Numbered from the stretch's first letter, positions 41,930 through 51,164 are shown. The stretch: DNA of 64,000 nucleotides from JANJWP01 sp964482035 (GCA_964482035.1 CAYZVC010000004.1:124001-188000); one strand, 5' to 3'. Translations and numbers: made by a program. Notes: generated by a model not told the origin, from the letters alone.

Positions 41930-42619
41930 ATGGAAAATAATGAAAACGCCGGTCAAGCAGAAGGCGTAGCGGGTCAAAACGACAACAACGAAAACGCGGC
42001 CGCCCAGGTCGTGGCCGTCGATACCGGCACCCCGGTTATCGAAGGCGAAGTCCTCGTCGCCGGCGAATCCGCCGTCGTCGAAGGCGCCGCAGCCGAAGCC
42101 GCACCGGAAACCCCGGCCGTGGTCGAAGCCAAGGCGGAAGTCGCGGAAACGGCCGAAGTCGTCGAAAGCGCCGCGGTCGCGGTTGAAGAAACCCCGGCGG
42201 TCGAAGCCGGCGCAGCGGTCGAACCGGCGGTCGAAGACGCGGTCATCGTGTCGGAAACTCCGGCTGCGGAAATCGCCGCAGTGGCCGAAACGGTCGTGGC
42301 GGCAGTTGAAGAAACGGCCGCCGTCGTCGAAGAAACGGTTGAAGTGATCGAAGCGGCCGCAGTGGTTGAAGTCGCGCAAGTTGAAGCAGTTGGCACGGGT
42401 GAAAACGTGCTCGAAGGCGAAGTCGTCGTCGCCGGCGAAGCCGCCGTCGTCGAAGGCGCCGCGGTGGAAGCCGCGGTGGAAGCCGCACAGGAAACCCCGG
42501 CGGCGGACGAAACCAAGGCAGAAGTTGCCGAAGGCGCTGAAGGCGCCGCAGTGGTTGAAGAAACGCCCAACGCAGAAGCCCAGGCACCCGCCGCGGCCGA
42601 TGCGGAAGGACAGTCCTAA
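41930..42619 (+). CDS. acidic Ala/Val/Glu-rich repeat protein, 229 aa
   Basis: The protein has almost no aromatic or basic residues and is composed mostly of Ala, Val, Glu, Thr and Gly. It contains two long imperfect copies of a block that begins EGEVLVAGESAVVEGAAAEA and ends KAEVAE, separated by AAVEETPAVE-type units. It has no signal peptide. Such sequences are intrinsically disordered or form extended stalks; the function is unknown. The ATG at 41930-41932 follows AAAGGAGAT. The stop is TAA and there is no UGA. The DNA repeats are visible too, so its length may vary between strains. A terminator follows. Confidence 0.68.
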   Translation: MENNENAGQAEGVAGQNDNNENAAAQVVAVDTGTPVIEGEVLVAGESAVVEGAAAEAAPETPAVVEAKAEVAETAEVVESAAVAVEETPAVEAGAAVEPAVEDAVIVSETPAAEIAAVAETVVAAVEETAAVVEETVEVIEAAAVVEVAQVEAVGTGENVLEGEVVVAGEAAVVEGAAVEAAVEAAQETPAADETKAEVAEGAEGAAVVEETPNAEAQAPAAADAEGQS

Positions 42620-42662
42620 GTTTGGGGATGCGCGAGCATTTCCCAGATTCGGACGAGATACG

Positions 42663-42690
42663 AATCCCCCCGCGAAAGCGGGGGGATTTT
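42663..42690. terminator. Bidirectional terminator
   Basis: AATCCCCCCGC-GAAA-GCGGGGGGATT with T residues on both strands lies between the convergent genes ending at 42619 and 42707. Confidence 0.85.
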
Positions 42691-42706
42691 ACGAACGAAA
42701 TGGCGT

Positions 42707-45001
42707 TTAAGCGAACGGTTTAAACCCTTTCGTACCGTCAGAAACGTATTCGATATCCTCCGCCGTGTAAAACTTGGGGTCGTCCTTCGTGCCAAAATTC
42801 GTCACGTATCCGAAGATCGCCTTGTGCCCGGCCACGTTCAGCTTCGCAACGTAGGTCTTCAGAGCACCGAGTTTTGCGCGGGCATCTTCGGTCTCCAACG
42901 TGAACCCCTCCTTGGGGTCGAAGAATCCCAAAGTACCGTCTTCGTATTCCACGAGAAAATCGGGATAGAAGTTCCCGGTTTTTCCAGCATGTTCGTAGAC
43001 GACCGAGAAATACCTTTCCGACCCATCGCCGTTGCGGAGCCAGCGCTTAACCGGAATGGACGGATTTTCGAGGTAACTTTCGACGAACGAGCGCTCGCCC
43101 GCCGAATCGTAGGAAATCCAGCAAGGTTCGAACGCGTACCGTTTAAAGTTCCCGGTTTCGGAAAGTTCGGGGAATTCCAATGCCGGTGGAACGGTCCAAA
43201 AGCCGCGCTTGATGTCGGTTCTCGACGAGATTTCCGACGACCGGAGCGGCACGTAGGAATCCTTGGCCTTTTCGAAGACGCCCGAGAAGAATTCCCTTCC
43301 GGTAAGGATGACGGCCTGCAGTTTCGAGCGGGCCGTGCCTTTCGGGAAGAATTCCTTTTCGAGAGCCGAATACAACGCCTCTTTCATGACCGGGTACGAC
43401 CGAGCGACGTTTCCGAACTGCGGGCGTACCGAACGGCGCACGAAATCGTCGAACGCGAGTTGGGTGCGTTCGTCTTCCGAAAGCGCTTCCACGCTGAACG
43501 CCGATTCTATCGTACGTTCCGACCGCTCGTCCACGTCGAGGGCGATTTTCCCGTCCGAAAGCAGCGATTCCGAAACGCGCGCCACGGATACGTCGACGGC
43601 GCTCGCAAGTTTAAAAAGATTGTTTTCGCGTTCGCCGGAAACGCCCCCGGCTTTGTCCAGGAGCGCCTTCGAAAGCGCGGCGTAGAACGAATACCCCACG
43701 TCGCCGTAGTCGGTGCGTACGGACCTTTCGACGGGCAATGGGAAAGCGAAGCCAGGAAAATCCGGATGCCGGACGGCGTTCTTGGTCTTGAGGTACTGTT
43801 TGACGTCCCCGTCGATTTTGAGGTGGACCTTGGGGAGGTCGGTATAGACGTAGGCGCTGTCGAGAAGAGGATTTCCGTAGTGTTTCTGCTCCGGCGTTCG
43901 GAGGATGCGCCCGATGGTCTGGATGGAGAACGAAAAGGATTTGATTTCGCGGAACATCACGAGGATCTGCGCGCGCGGACAGTCCCAGCCGATGGCGATG
44001 GCCTGTTTGAATACCAACACTTCCGCGGGGGAATCCCATTCGGCGATGTTGTCCAAATCAGGCGTCTTGTCGGCAGAGAGCCAGACGGCGAGCTTTCCGT
44101 TTTCGCGGGTGATTCCGAACGATTCGGCGAGGATGCGTTCGACGTGGTCGAGCTTGGTCAGGTCGAGTTCCGACGCTTTTTCGGAGTCGCTGGGCAACTG
44201 CACGAGTACGAGCGGCTTCACTCCGGAACCTTCCGCTTCGAAAGCGACGGCGAGCGCGTCGCGTTTTTCGAGCGCCGCGCGGATGAGGACGGTGTCGCTG
44301 CCGTCGGTCTCGTTCAGAAACAGGCCGATGTTCTCGTTCATCAGCGCTTCCCGGCGGATCATGCCGGCTTCGATGACTTCCTCCGGTTCGACTTTGACGA
44401 TTTCGTCCGGTTCCGGGGAATCGGGCGTCGCGCTCACTTCTATCTGGATCTTGGGACGGATGAATTCGGCGAGAATTTCCTGCGCCCGGTCGGATTTGAG
44501 GTTTCGGTGGCTTTCATCGATGATCAGGACGGTTTCGCGCCCCGCTTTCCGCGAGTTTTCGAGGTACGTCGGCAGGTTGTCGTCGCGCTCGTTGTCGCGC
44601 ATGGCGCGGACTTTCCATTCTTCTTTGCCCGTCTCTTTGTCCTTGGATTTCTTATTGAGCTTCTCCCAGTTCACGAAGAGGATTTCGTTCTCGCCGAGTT
44701 CGTTACCCCTGATGTCGGACAGTTCGGAAAACCGGAGTTTCGAGCCTTCGAGGGTCTTTTCGAAACTCCGTTTGGACTGCCCTGCGATGTCTCCGATGGA
44801 GAGCCAGACGTACGAATACTTCCTTCCCGGCACGTCGGAAAGGCGCTTAAGGAATTCCTGCATCATCACGGTCTTGCCGGAACCCGTGGGGGCTTTGAAA
44901 ACGAGCGACATCGGTCGGGAAACTTTCTTGTCGAGAAGTCCGAGCGACTTAGTGAGGAGTTCGCGCACGGCGTTCTCCTGGTACTGCCTGAGACGGATCA
45001 T
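42707..45001 (-). CDS. res: type III restriction enzyme, Res (helicase-nuclease) subunit
   Basis: This 764-residue protein is the Res subunit of a type III restriction system: a superfamily 2 helicase with Walker A VFKAPTGSGKTVMMQEF, Walker B-like VLIIDESHRNLKSDR (DESH) and motif VI QTIGRILRTPEQKHYG, followed by a C-terminal PD-(D/E)xK-like nuclease (FYPDFLVEYEDGTLGFFDPK). It needs Mod for site recognition. The ATG at 44999-45001 lies 12 bp after the mod stop, so the two are one operon. The stop is TAA and there are no internal UGAs. Its length is somewhat shorter than the typical 900-1000 residues of EcoP-type Res but the domain order is complete. Confidence 0.9.
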   Translation of the reverse strand: MIRLRQYQENAVRELLTKSLGLLDKKVSRPMSLVFKAPTGSGKTVMMQEFLKRLSDVPGRKYSYVWLSIGDIAGQSKRSFEKTLEGSKLRFSELSDIRGNELGENEILFVNWEKLNKKSKDKETGKEEWKVRAMRDNERDDNLPTYLENSRKAGRETVLIIDESHRNLKSDRAQEILAEFIRPKIQIEVSATPDSPEPDEIVKVEPEEVIEAGMIRREALMNENIGLFLNETDGSDTVLIRAALEKRDALAVAFEAEGSGVKPLVLVQLPSDSEKASELDLTKLDHVERILAESFGITRENGKLAVWLSADKTPDLDNIAEWDSPAEVLVFKQAIAIGWDCPRAQILVMFREIKSFSFSIQTIGRILRTPEQKHYGNPLLDSAYVYTDLPKVHLKIDGDVKQYLKTKNAVRHPDFPGFAFPLPVERSVRTDYGDVGYSFYAALSKALLDKAGGVSGERENNLFKLASAVDVSVARVSESLLSDGKIALDVDERSERTIESAFSVEALSEDERTQLAFDDFVRRSVRPQFGNVARSYPVMKEALYSALEKEFFPKGTARSKLQAVILTGREFFSGVFEKAKDSYVPLRSSEISSRTDIKRGFWTVPPALEFPELSETGNFKRYAFEPCWISYDSAGERSFVESYLENPSIPVKRWLRNGDGSERYFSVVYEHAGKTGNFYPDFLVEYEDGTLGFFDPKEGFTLETEDARAKLGALKTYVAKLNVAGHKAIFGYVTNFGTKDDPKFYTAEDIEYVSDGTKGFKPFA

Positions 45002-45013
45002 GGTTGGGGGTGG

Positions 45014-46828
45014 TTAGATGCCGTATACCTTGCGGTATGTCGAAAGGATACCGTCCGGGATAGGCTCGAGAACGAGGCGGTCGGACCACTCGGAGAGTTC
45101 TTCGACGAACGGATCCTGCGCTATGGCGAAGACGTACGCCGTGACCGGGCCGGACGATTCGGCGAGATAGCTTTTCAACTCGGACAGATCCGACGGATCG
45201 TATACGAGCGCGAGGTTTTTTCCGTTGCCGGAATACGTGCGGAACGCGTCGTCCGAATGGCCGGGAACGGCGTCGAAACAATCCTCCTTGATGCGGAGGA
45301 GGTCGGAACACCGGTCGACGAACGCGTGGCGGAGGTCGTCGGTGGATTTGGAATGCGGAACGAACGCCGTCTTGAAATACCGGACGTTGCCGCCGAGGCC
45401 TTCCACCGCTTCGCCCTTGGAGTCGGCGTATCCTTGGGACACGCGCTTCACTCGCTCGTAGCAGACGTCGCGGCAGAGGTTCTTGTCCGGGTTTTCGGCG
45501 GTATTCTCCCTATTGGAACAGAGGATGAACCGGCGGTCCCCGCCGTCTTCCTTGTTGAGTTGGAGAACGGCGTGTCCGGTGGTTCCGGAACCAGCGAAGA
45601 AGTCGAGGATTATTGAAGTGCTTGAGGCATGTTGCAATAGAAATTTAATTAAATTTTTAGGTTTTGAATATTGGAACGCACCCTCTCAGAGCAATTCTCC
45701 TAAATCTGCATATGCGTCCTCGTTGGTCGCTGACGACAATCTTCAATCTATGAACGAAGGCATTCCTTTTCGGGATTTGGAATTATGCCTTATGACTCTT
45801 GGTTGAAAATTTGATGTATTGATAAAAATTTCGGTTCCATTTTCCAATTCTGCATCCAGAAAGGCTTGAGACCAAGTGAATGGCCCGCGTATCGATACCT
45901 GATCCAAAAACACGCCATCTTTAATTCTTACTTCATTTAAAAGCTCAACTCAACTCGTTCAGGTTCCATATAATCCCGCATGATAAACCCCATCAGCAAG
46001 TTTGGTAAGAACGGTGGACTCCGGGAATCTTAATTCTTTAATTCCATTGGTACGCTTTACTAATGGTTGTGATTCTGAATTATCCGATTGTTCTCAAAGC
46101 AATTTGAGATATGAATAATCCTTGCCATATACGTGAACATACTCTGTTAGGCTGATCATTTTATCGGTAAGGAATGATCATTTTCGCTTTTTGTACCAAA
46201 TAGCGGTTCCTGCAAAATTCCCCTCCCCAAACACCTCATCACAAAGCATCTTCAGCTGTGCTTGTTCGTTGTCATCGATGCTGATGAAAATCACTCCCGT
46301 CTCCCTGAGTAAATCACGGGCGAGACGGAGGCGTTTTTCCATGAAGGAAAGCCATTTCGAGTGGCGGAAATCGTCTTCCTTATCGACGTAGTGGTCGTTA
46401 TAAACGAAGTCTTTGTTCCCCGTGTTGTACGGCGGGTCGATATAGATGACGTCGACCAACCCCCTGTGCGTATACGAAAGGGCCGCGAGCGAATGAAAAT
46501 TATCGCCTTCGATGATGAGGTTTTGAGGTTTTTCCGAACCGTCGTCCAAGGTGAGTTCGCCGACTTCTTCGAGGACGGGCAACGCATTTTTCGCTTCCGC
46601 TTCGAACATTTCGGGTTTTTCTTCCCAAACCAGACCGTAGCGCTTGGTTTTCTTGAGTCGCTTAAGTTCGGCTTCCAGTTTTCGGATTTCCGCAAGGAGT
46701 TCGGAATTCTTTCCGTTCTCGGGGGCGGATTTCAAAGATTCCACCACCTTGCGCAATTCCGAAACGGTCTCGGTACGTATGGCATAATACTCCTCCCGGA
46801 TCGTTCCGGGCGGATTGGTTTCGGGCAT
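45014..46828 (-). CDS. mod: type III DNA methyltransferase, Mod subunit (6 UGA codons)
   Basis: Mod methylates adenine in the recognition site and guides Res. The 604-residue frame crosses UGAs at 46178, 46094, 45959, 45950, 45743 and 45686; only as Gly do the two motifs lie in one protein: VDVIYIDPPYNTGNKDFVYN (motif IV, DPPY) in the first third and IILDFFAGSGTTGHAVLQLN (motif I, FxGxG) near the end, the order of beta-class Mods. The central 180 codons (45640-46180), the target recognition domain, are strikingly AT-rich compared with both ends and hold all six UGAs. An N-terminal coiled coil (residues 15-70) is typical. The start is ATG 46826-46828; the frame is open to 46924. The stop is TAA. 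Confidence 0.92.
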
Positions 46829-46904
46829 AGAAAAGGCAATTACGGTTGTAATTGCCAAGGGGAGTTTTCTTAATTTTTTCTTTTTGGAACGGGAGTTCCG
46901 GGCT

Positions 46905-47101
46905 ACTGTCTTGGCAGAAAGCAATCAAAAAGGGCGGTCGAAACCCTCAGTGAAACAATCTGCCAAGACAGTTCCATTCTCCCCTATCCGAAACATTTAA
47001 ATCTCGAAAAAGCGGCGAGCGGTATCAACCGCCCTTTCCGTTATTTAAATGTTTGCTGAATAAGGTCGAATGAAAAGAAAAGAATACAACTGTCTTGGCA
47101 G
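46905..47101. repeat. Interleaved inverted repeats upstream of mod
   Basis: Three inverted repeats overlap here: ACTGTCTTGGCAGA (46905-46918) with its complement at 46959-46972; AAAGGGCGGT (46929-46938) with ACCGCCCTTT (47028-47037); and AAACATTTAAAT (46991-47002) with ATTTAAATGTTT (47043-47054). A third direct copy of ACTGTCTTGGCAG lies at 47089-47101. The region has no gene and separates mod from the toxin-antitoxin pair. It could be a control region, a recombination target or a remnant of a small mobile element. Confidence 0.65.
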
Positions 47102-47228
47102 GCGGATTGTATCTTTTCGTAAAAAAGGCGCAAACGGGAATTCTATGGGTGGGAAAGAAATTTCTTAGTTTTTTCTTTTCAGAAAATCAATCGCCCGTTA
47201 TCTTCGCATTGTCCCGATTATATTTTGA

Positions 47229-47272
47229 ATATGGTAAATTCACAGTATTATTAGCCAGTAAATTCACCATAT
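47229..47272. promoter_or_regulatory. Likely autoregulatory operator of the toxin-antitoxin operon
   Basis: ATATGGTAAATT (47229-47240) is inverted at 47261-47272 (AATTCACCATAT) just before the antitoxin ATG, the usual place of a Phd/RelB-type operator. Confidence 0.55.
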
Positions 47273-47277
47273 CAAAC

Positions 47278-47541
47278 ATGCGTACCGAACAATGCGTATC
47301 CGTAACGGAACTTTCCAAAAACACTTCCGGCATCATTCGCAGGGCGCCTGACATGGGAGCCCAGTACGTTTTCGTAAACAACAAGCCGCAAGCGGTAATT
47401 CTGGGAATGCGCCAATTCGAACAAATGCAAAAGGCGCTCGTCGAGTTTGGAACCGTTGACTATGCGGAGCTTTCTCCGGAGACTAAACGGATGTTCGACA
47501 AGGCTAAATCCCAATCCAAGGATACGTTTATCGATTATTAG
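47278..47541 (+). CDS. antitoxin, Phd/YefM-like
   Basis: This 87-residue protein starts MRTEQCVSVTELSKNTSGII, a pattern of Phd/YefM antitoxins (strand, helix with SELxxNTSxxI), then YVFVNNKPQAVILGMRQFEQ (the conserved NxKPxAVL strand-turn-helix). The C-terminal 35 residues are charged and probably fold on the toxin. It is followed after four bases by a RelE/ParE-type toxin gene. An inverted repeat covers the region just before its ATG. The stop is TAG. There is no Shine-Dalgarno to speak of. Confidence 0.85.
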   Translation: MRTEQCVSVTELSKNTSGIIRRAPDMGAQYVFVNNKPQAVILGMRQFEQMQKALVEFGTVDYAELSPETKRMFDKAKSQSKDTFIDY

Positions 47542-47545
47542 CAAT

Positions 47546-47797
47546 ATGGTCGTCATATCCGGAATGCGAATTTCAAAAGACTCGCTCGAATATTTGAAAT
47601 CCCGTAAACTGGAGAAACAGTATCTCAAAGCGAAATCCCTTATTCTTTCGGGTCATTTTTCGAATGTCGACCTAAAAATCCGCGAACCGAAAAAAGATCG
47701 AATCTGGTATTTCAGAATCAATCGGCAATTTCGAGCCTTATGCGAATTAGAAGGCGATATTCTTTACGTTCTCGCGATAGACAACCATCAGAACTAA
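47546..47797 (+). CDS. RelE/ParE-superfamily toxin
   Basis: The 83-residue product ends in the typical RelE/HigB-like pattern IWYFRINRQFRALCELEGDI and LYVLAIDNHQN (WxxRxNxxxR...hxVLxIxxH). It is basic in its first half (LEYLKSRKLEKQYLKAKSLI). The substrate, whether ribosome-bound mRNA as in RelE or gyrase as in ParE, cannot be told from sequence. It begins four bases after the antitoxin gene and ends in TAA, overlapping by four bases the TAG end of the convergent ADP-ribosylglycohydrolase gene. Confidence 0.8.
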   Translation: MVVISGMRISKDSLEYLKSRKLEKQYLKAKSLILSGHFSNVDLKIREPKKDRIWYFRINRQFRALCELEGDILYVLAIDNHQN

Positions 47798-48825
47798 CGC
47801 GAAAACCTCCCCAAAAACTCCCCCACTTCCCCTTTCAGCTCTTCCCCGCCCCGCACGCCTCCGAACAATTCGTCCGAAAAGAATTTCCCGTTCGCGGCAC
47901 CGAGCATCGATCCTACGATTCCCGCGTAACTGTCGGTATCGCCGCCGAAATTCACCGCATCGAACATGGCGTCGATCGAATGGGGATTCCTCAAGAAAAG
48001 CGCGTACGAAATACCCAAAGTCGTGAGAGCGTGGCACGACGCGCCCATCTTGTCGCCCCAGTCGAAAGCGGATTTGATGACGGTATCAGAAGAAACCACC
48101 CTGCCCGTCGAGGCGTCGGTCATGTCCATGAGGCGTTCGATACGGTCCGTCACCCGGTCTTTCAGTCATTTCGCGGTATCGCCGTTCTCAAAACGCTTGG
48201 CGTAGCTCCACGCGTTGGTCAATGCGGCGTGCGCGTCGAATTCGCCGTTTAGAAGGAGGTCGACCAAAACCTTGTGGTGCACCAGCGACGCCACCACGGC
48301 TTCCGGCGAATTATGGGTCACGCGGGCGTAATCGGCGACGTGCCGTTCCATAGCACCGAAACTCGTCCCAGAGAGCGCCTCGTACGCCGCGAGGGGCGAT
48401 TGTTTCATAAGCACGCCGTTCCCCGCGGTTTCGATTCCGCTTTCGAGAAGCGGCGCTCATTTTCGGATGTTCGCGAAAACTTCCGTAGTCGCCCTTCCGA
48501 ACCCGTACGGCCAATCTTTTGCGGCTGCGACCTGTGCTCTTACGACGTTCCGTGGGTCGAAATACCCGTCCTTGGTCATGGCCCGCAGCGTGGCGAAGGT
48601 GAGAACGGTGTCGTCGCTGTAATATCCGCCTTCGTCGCTATCGGCGGGAAAGCCGTCTTTGACGAACATGGCGTTATGCCGGGTCGGAAGGAAACCCGTT
48701 ACGCGGCCGAAACGTTCGCGGATTTTTTCCGCCGTCTTCATTTCCGTCGGAACGCCCAAAGAGTCGCCCAGGGCGACTCAGAGGAGCATGGATTCGACTC
48801 TTTCTTCGATAGGGGCGTTTCGCAT
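47794..48825 (-). CDS. ADP-ribosylglycohydrolase (3 UGA codons)
   Basis: The 343-residue frame crosses UGAs at 48778, 48457 and 48166. As Gly they give RVESMLLGVALGDSLGVPTE, the family's N-terminal GxALGDxxG(x)PxE, then GYYSDDTVLTFATLRAM (the DDT metal motif) and VNFGGDTDSYAGIVGSMLGA (GGDTD), which together are diagnostic for DraG/ARH-type enzymes. They remove ADP-ribose from proteins or act on related compounds. The ATG is at 48823-48825 with a promoter (TTGACG/TATAAA, 16-bp spacer) just upstream, and the stop is TAG. It lies next to pncB-pncA, so NAD/ADP-ribose turnover may be linked. Its 3' end overlaps that of the toxin gene by four bases. Confidence 0.92.
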
Positions 48826-48847
48826 TGCGGAAAACGGTTACGAATCG

Positions 48848-48875
48848 TTTATATCTACGATGGGCGGAACGTCAA
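48848..48875 (-). promoter_or_regulatory. Promoter for the ADP-ribosylglycohydrolase gene
   Basis: Reverse strand: TTGACG (48870-48875), 16-bp spacer, TATAAA (48848-48853), 22 bp before the ATG. No NrtR-like box is seen. Confidence 0.6.
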
Positions 48876-48892
48876 TTCCCAAACCCGTTAGG

Positions 48893-50389
48893 CTACGCCA
48901 TCTTCAAGAAACGTTCTTTCACGTCTTCCAAATCCTTCTTGACTCGATCGGACCAAACGGTCGGTTTGAGAGCGTCGGCGACTCCGGCCTTCACGCGTTC
49001 GCGGGCGGATTCCACGGCCTTGACGTCGCTCTTTTCATCGAAGAAGGTCTTGCCGTTGGAGTAGACGAGTTTCAAGAGGCGCTTGCCCTGGACTTCTTCC
49101 GCCTCGTTGACGATGACGCGTTCGCTATCGCGGATTTCGACATTGATCTTGCCCGGTACGGCGACCTTTCCGGCATCGGCGGAGAGTTTGCCGGTTACGC
49201 CGTCTTCGGTTTCGGTGAGCTTGAACACCGCAGAGAGCGCGTCGCGGGTCTTCTTGGTCGCGACCAAGAGACCGCCGAGTCCGTAGACGATGAACTGCTT
49301 CGGGTCGAATCCGGCGGCGGCGACCGCTTCTTCCACGCGGATGACGTCGGCTACCGAGGAAATGTCGGCGACGACCACCTTGTCGAGCGCCGGGTCGAGC
49401 ATTCCGCGATCGCGGCACTGTTCCAAAGCGTAGACGGCCTGGGCGGCGAGGTCGCCCGAGTCGAGACGCATCCAGACGGCCTTTCCGCTCGCGCGGTATT
49501 CCTTCTTGAGCGCTACGGCGCGGTCAATACCGCGGTACGGTTCGATGAGGTCGATGAGGAGGGCGATCTTCTCGTTCTTTTCGATCGCTTCGCGGAACGC
49601 CCCTTCTTCGGTGGGGTAACTCGCGAGGAAGCGGTGCGCGATGGTTCCCGCTGCGCGGAGGTTCGGCATTGCGGCCGCTCCGGCGTCGTCGGAGGTTCCT
49701 ACGAGTCCGCCGCCTACGGCGAGGGCCTCGAGCGCGTCGAAGTGGGTGCCGTTGTTCCATGCGGAGCGGCTTCCGAATTCCACTACGCGGCCCGATCCGA
49801 GGATGTTCTCCAGAACGTTGAGTTCGGTCGCGACCGCGCTCTGGTAGAAGAGGCGGAGGAAGATCGGTTCGAAGTGCGCGGCCATTTCGCCCGGACCGGT
49901 GACCGAGAGGATCGGTTCGCCGGCCTTGACCAAAGTCCCGTCTTCGACGGCGCGGACGGTAATCGGCATGAACCCGTCGTTTTCGCGGACGACCTTCGCC
50001 CAAGCCTCGTAGTCGAAGTAGCCGTTGCCGCCCTTTTTCGCCTGGGTCTCGAAGAAGTCGCGGGCGAATTCGAGTTCGGCTTCGCTGATGCGGCGGCCGA
50101 GTACGCGTTTCACGATGTTGCGGACTCCGTAGGCGACGATGGGCGCTCCTTCGTAGAGCGGTTTGCGGAACGTGAGGGTGTAGGTTTCCTCCTTCTTTCC
50201 CATCTCGCCCCGGGTGTGCGCCATGGTGCGGTTGTAGGTGTCGGTGAGGAGGATCTTGTTGAGTCCGGCGATTTCCTTGCGGAGGTCGAGATCGTCGATG
50301 GATTCGAAATCGGCGTACGAGATTTCCGGGAAATTGAAGCGGGCGTCTGCGTAGGCGGAAGCGTCGAATTTGGAAGCGGGAGCGAGCAT
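48893..50389 (-). CDS. pncB: nicotinate phosphoribosyltransferase
   Basis: PncB makes NaMN from nicotinate and PRPP. The 498-residue protein shows the family motifs: TDTYNRTMA near the N-terminus, VVEFGSRSAWNNGTHFD, LVGTSDDAGAAAMP, AGTIAHRFLAS with the active-site His, and VWMRLDSGDLAAQA. The length is normal for bacterial NAPRTase. The ATG at 50387-50389 lies 12 bp after the pncA stop, so pncA-pncB is an operon; its product feeds NadD and NadE encoded at 14-18 kb. The stop is TAG and there are no UGAs. Confidence 0.95.
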   Translation of the reverse strand: MLAPASKFDASAYADARFNFPEISYADFESIDDLDLRKEIAGLNKILLTDTYNRTMAHTRGEMGKKEETYTLTFRKPLYEGAPIVAYGVRNIVKRVLGRRISEAELEFARDFFETQAKKGGNGYFDYEAWAKVVRENDGFMPITVRAVEDGTLVKAGEPILSVTGPGEMAAHFEPIFLRLFYQSAVATELNVLENILGSGRVVEFGSRSAWNNGTHFDALEALAVGGGLVGTSDDAGAAAMPNLRAAGTIAHRFLASYPTEEGAFREAIEKNEKIALLIDLIEPYRGIDRAVALKKEYRASGKAVWMRLDSGDLAAQAVYALEQCRDRGMLDPALDKVVVADISSVADVIRVEEAVAAAGFDPKQFIVYGLGGLLVATKKTRDALSAVFKLTETEDGVTGKLSADAGKVAVPGKINVEIRDSERVIVNEAEEVQGKRLLKLVYSNGKTFFDEKSDVKAVESARERVKAGVADALKPTVWSDRVKKDLEDVKERFLKMA

Positions 50390-50401
50390 GGGATGGGGTG
50401 G

Positions 50402-51001
50402 TTATTCAATTTCTATTCCGGCGGCGAGCATTTCTTCGATGGCGCGTTCGCCGTCGCCTTCTTTGAGGTTTACCGCGGCGATGCCGGAGCGTTGGACGAT
50501 GACGCGGTCGAGGGTTCCTCCGTTTCGGAGCTTGGCGGCGTCGAGTGCGGTAGCCTTGATGCAGAAGTCGGTAGCGAGACCGACGATGCGGACGGTGCGG
50601 ATTCTCGATTCGGCGAGGATTTCTTCGAGCGTCTTAGCGCCCGGGGCCTTTTCGAATCCGTCTTGCGGATTTCCGATGAGGGCACTAACCCCTTCGAATC
50701 CCGAGTACCCGTCGTTCTTGTTCATGTATCCTTTGAAGATTTCGACGTCGATGGCCGAGGTATCGATTTCACCGTATTCGGCTCCCCGGGTTCCTGCTAC
50801 GCAGTGGATCGGCCAACTGTCGAAGTGGACGGATTTTTGCGGGTGCCAGTCGCGGGTGGCGACGACCATGCCGGATTTGGCGCGGTATTCCGAGACGAGC
50901 CGGGCTATTCTCGGCGCGAGTTCCGCTCCCCCGGTTACGGCGAGGGAACCGTCGATGAAGTCTTTCTGGTAATCGACGACGATGAGAGCTTGGTTTTTCA
51001 T
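50402..51001 (-). CDS. pncA: nicotinamidase
   Basis: PncA hydrolyses nicotinamide to nicotinate. The 199-residue protein has all key residues: catalytic Asp in ALIVVDYQKDFIDG, metal site DWHPQKSVHFDSWPIHC (DxH...H), Lys in VEIFKGYMNKNDGYSGFEG, and nucleophile Cys in RIVGLATDFCIKATALDA. It is a typical-length PncA, unlike the longer paralogue at 24007. It starts at ATG 50999-51001 with an NrtR-like box 23 bp upstream and the promoter/operator 117 bp upstream. The stop is TAA. First gene of the pncA-pncB operon. Confidence 0.96.
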   Translation of the reverse strand: MKNQALIVVDYQKDFIDGSLAVTGGAELAPRIARLVSEYRAKSGMVVATRDWHPQKSVHFDSWPIHCVAGTRGAEYGEIDTSAIDVEIFKGYMNKNDGYSGFEGVSALIGNPQDGFEKAPGAKTLEEILAESRIRTVRIVGLATDFCIKATALDAAKLRNGGTLDRVIVQRSGIAAVNLKEGDGERAIEEMLAAGIEIE

Positions 51002-51023
51002 AATCCTGCGTTTATTATGTAAA

Positions 51024-51036
51024 TGTATTTATTACA
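51024..51036. promoter_or_regulatory. NrtR-like operator box near the pncA start
   Basis: TGTATTTATTACA, TGT-N7-ACA type, 23 bp before the pncA ATG; partner of the box at 51118. Confidence 0.6.
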
Positions 51037-51117
51037 CTTATTATAGGACGTACGGAACGGAAATCGGTGCTTCATGTCATCGGCAAACCTGATTCTTCCG
51101 TCTCCGCTTTCTATTAC

Positions 51118-51164
51118 GTGTACTTAATACACTTGCAATATATACGCCGATTAAGTGTTGTCAA
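51118..51164 (-). promoter_or_regulatory. pncA promoter with NrtR-like operator
   Basis: Reverse strand: TTGACA (51159-51164), 16-bp spacer, TATATT (51137-51142), then GTGTATTAAGTACAC (51118-51132). It is nearly the same sequence as the nadE promoter, including flanks. Confidence 0.75.

Noticed and set aside
42020..42480. CRISPR-like repeat array
   Set aside because: The repeats are long, imperfect and in frame, and encode the Ala/Val/Glu-rich protein; there are no regular spacers.
45640..46180. Separate inserted gene or mobile element within mod
   Set aside because: Despite its AT-rich composition it is one continuous frame with both ends of mod when UGA is Gly, and has no transposase or terminal repeats.
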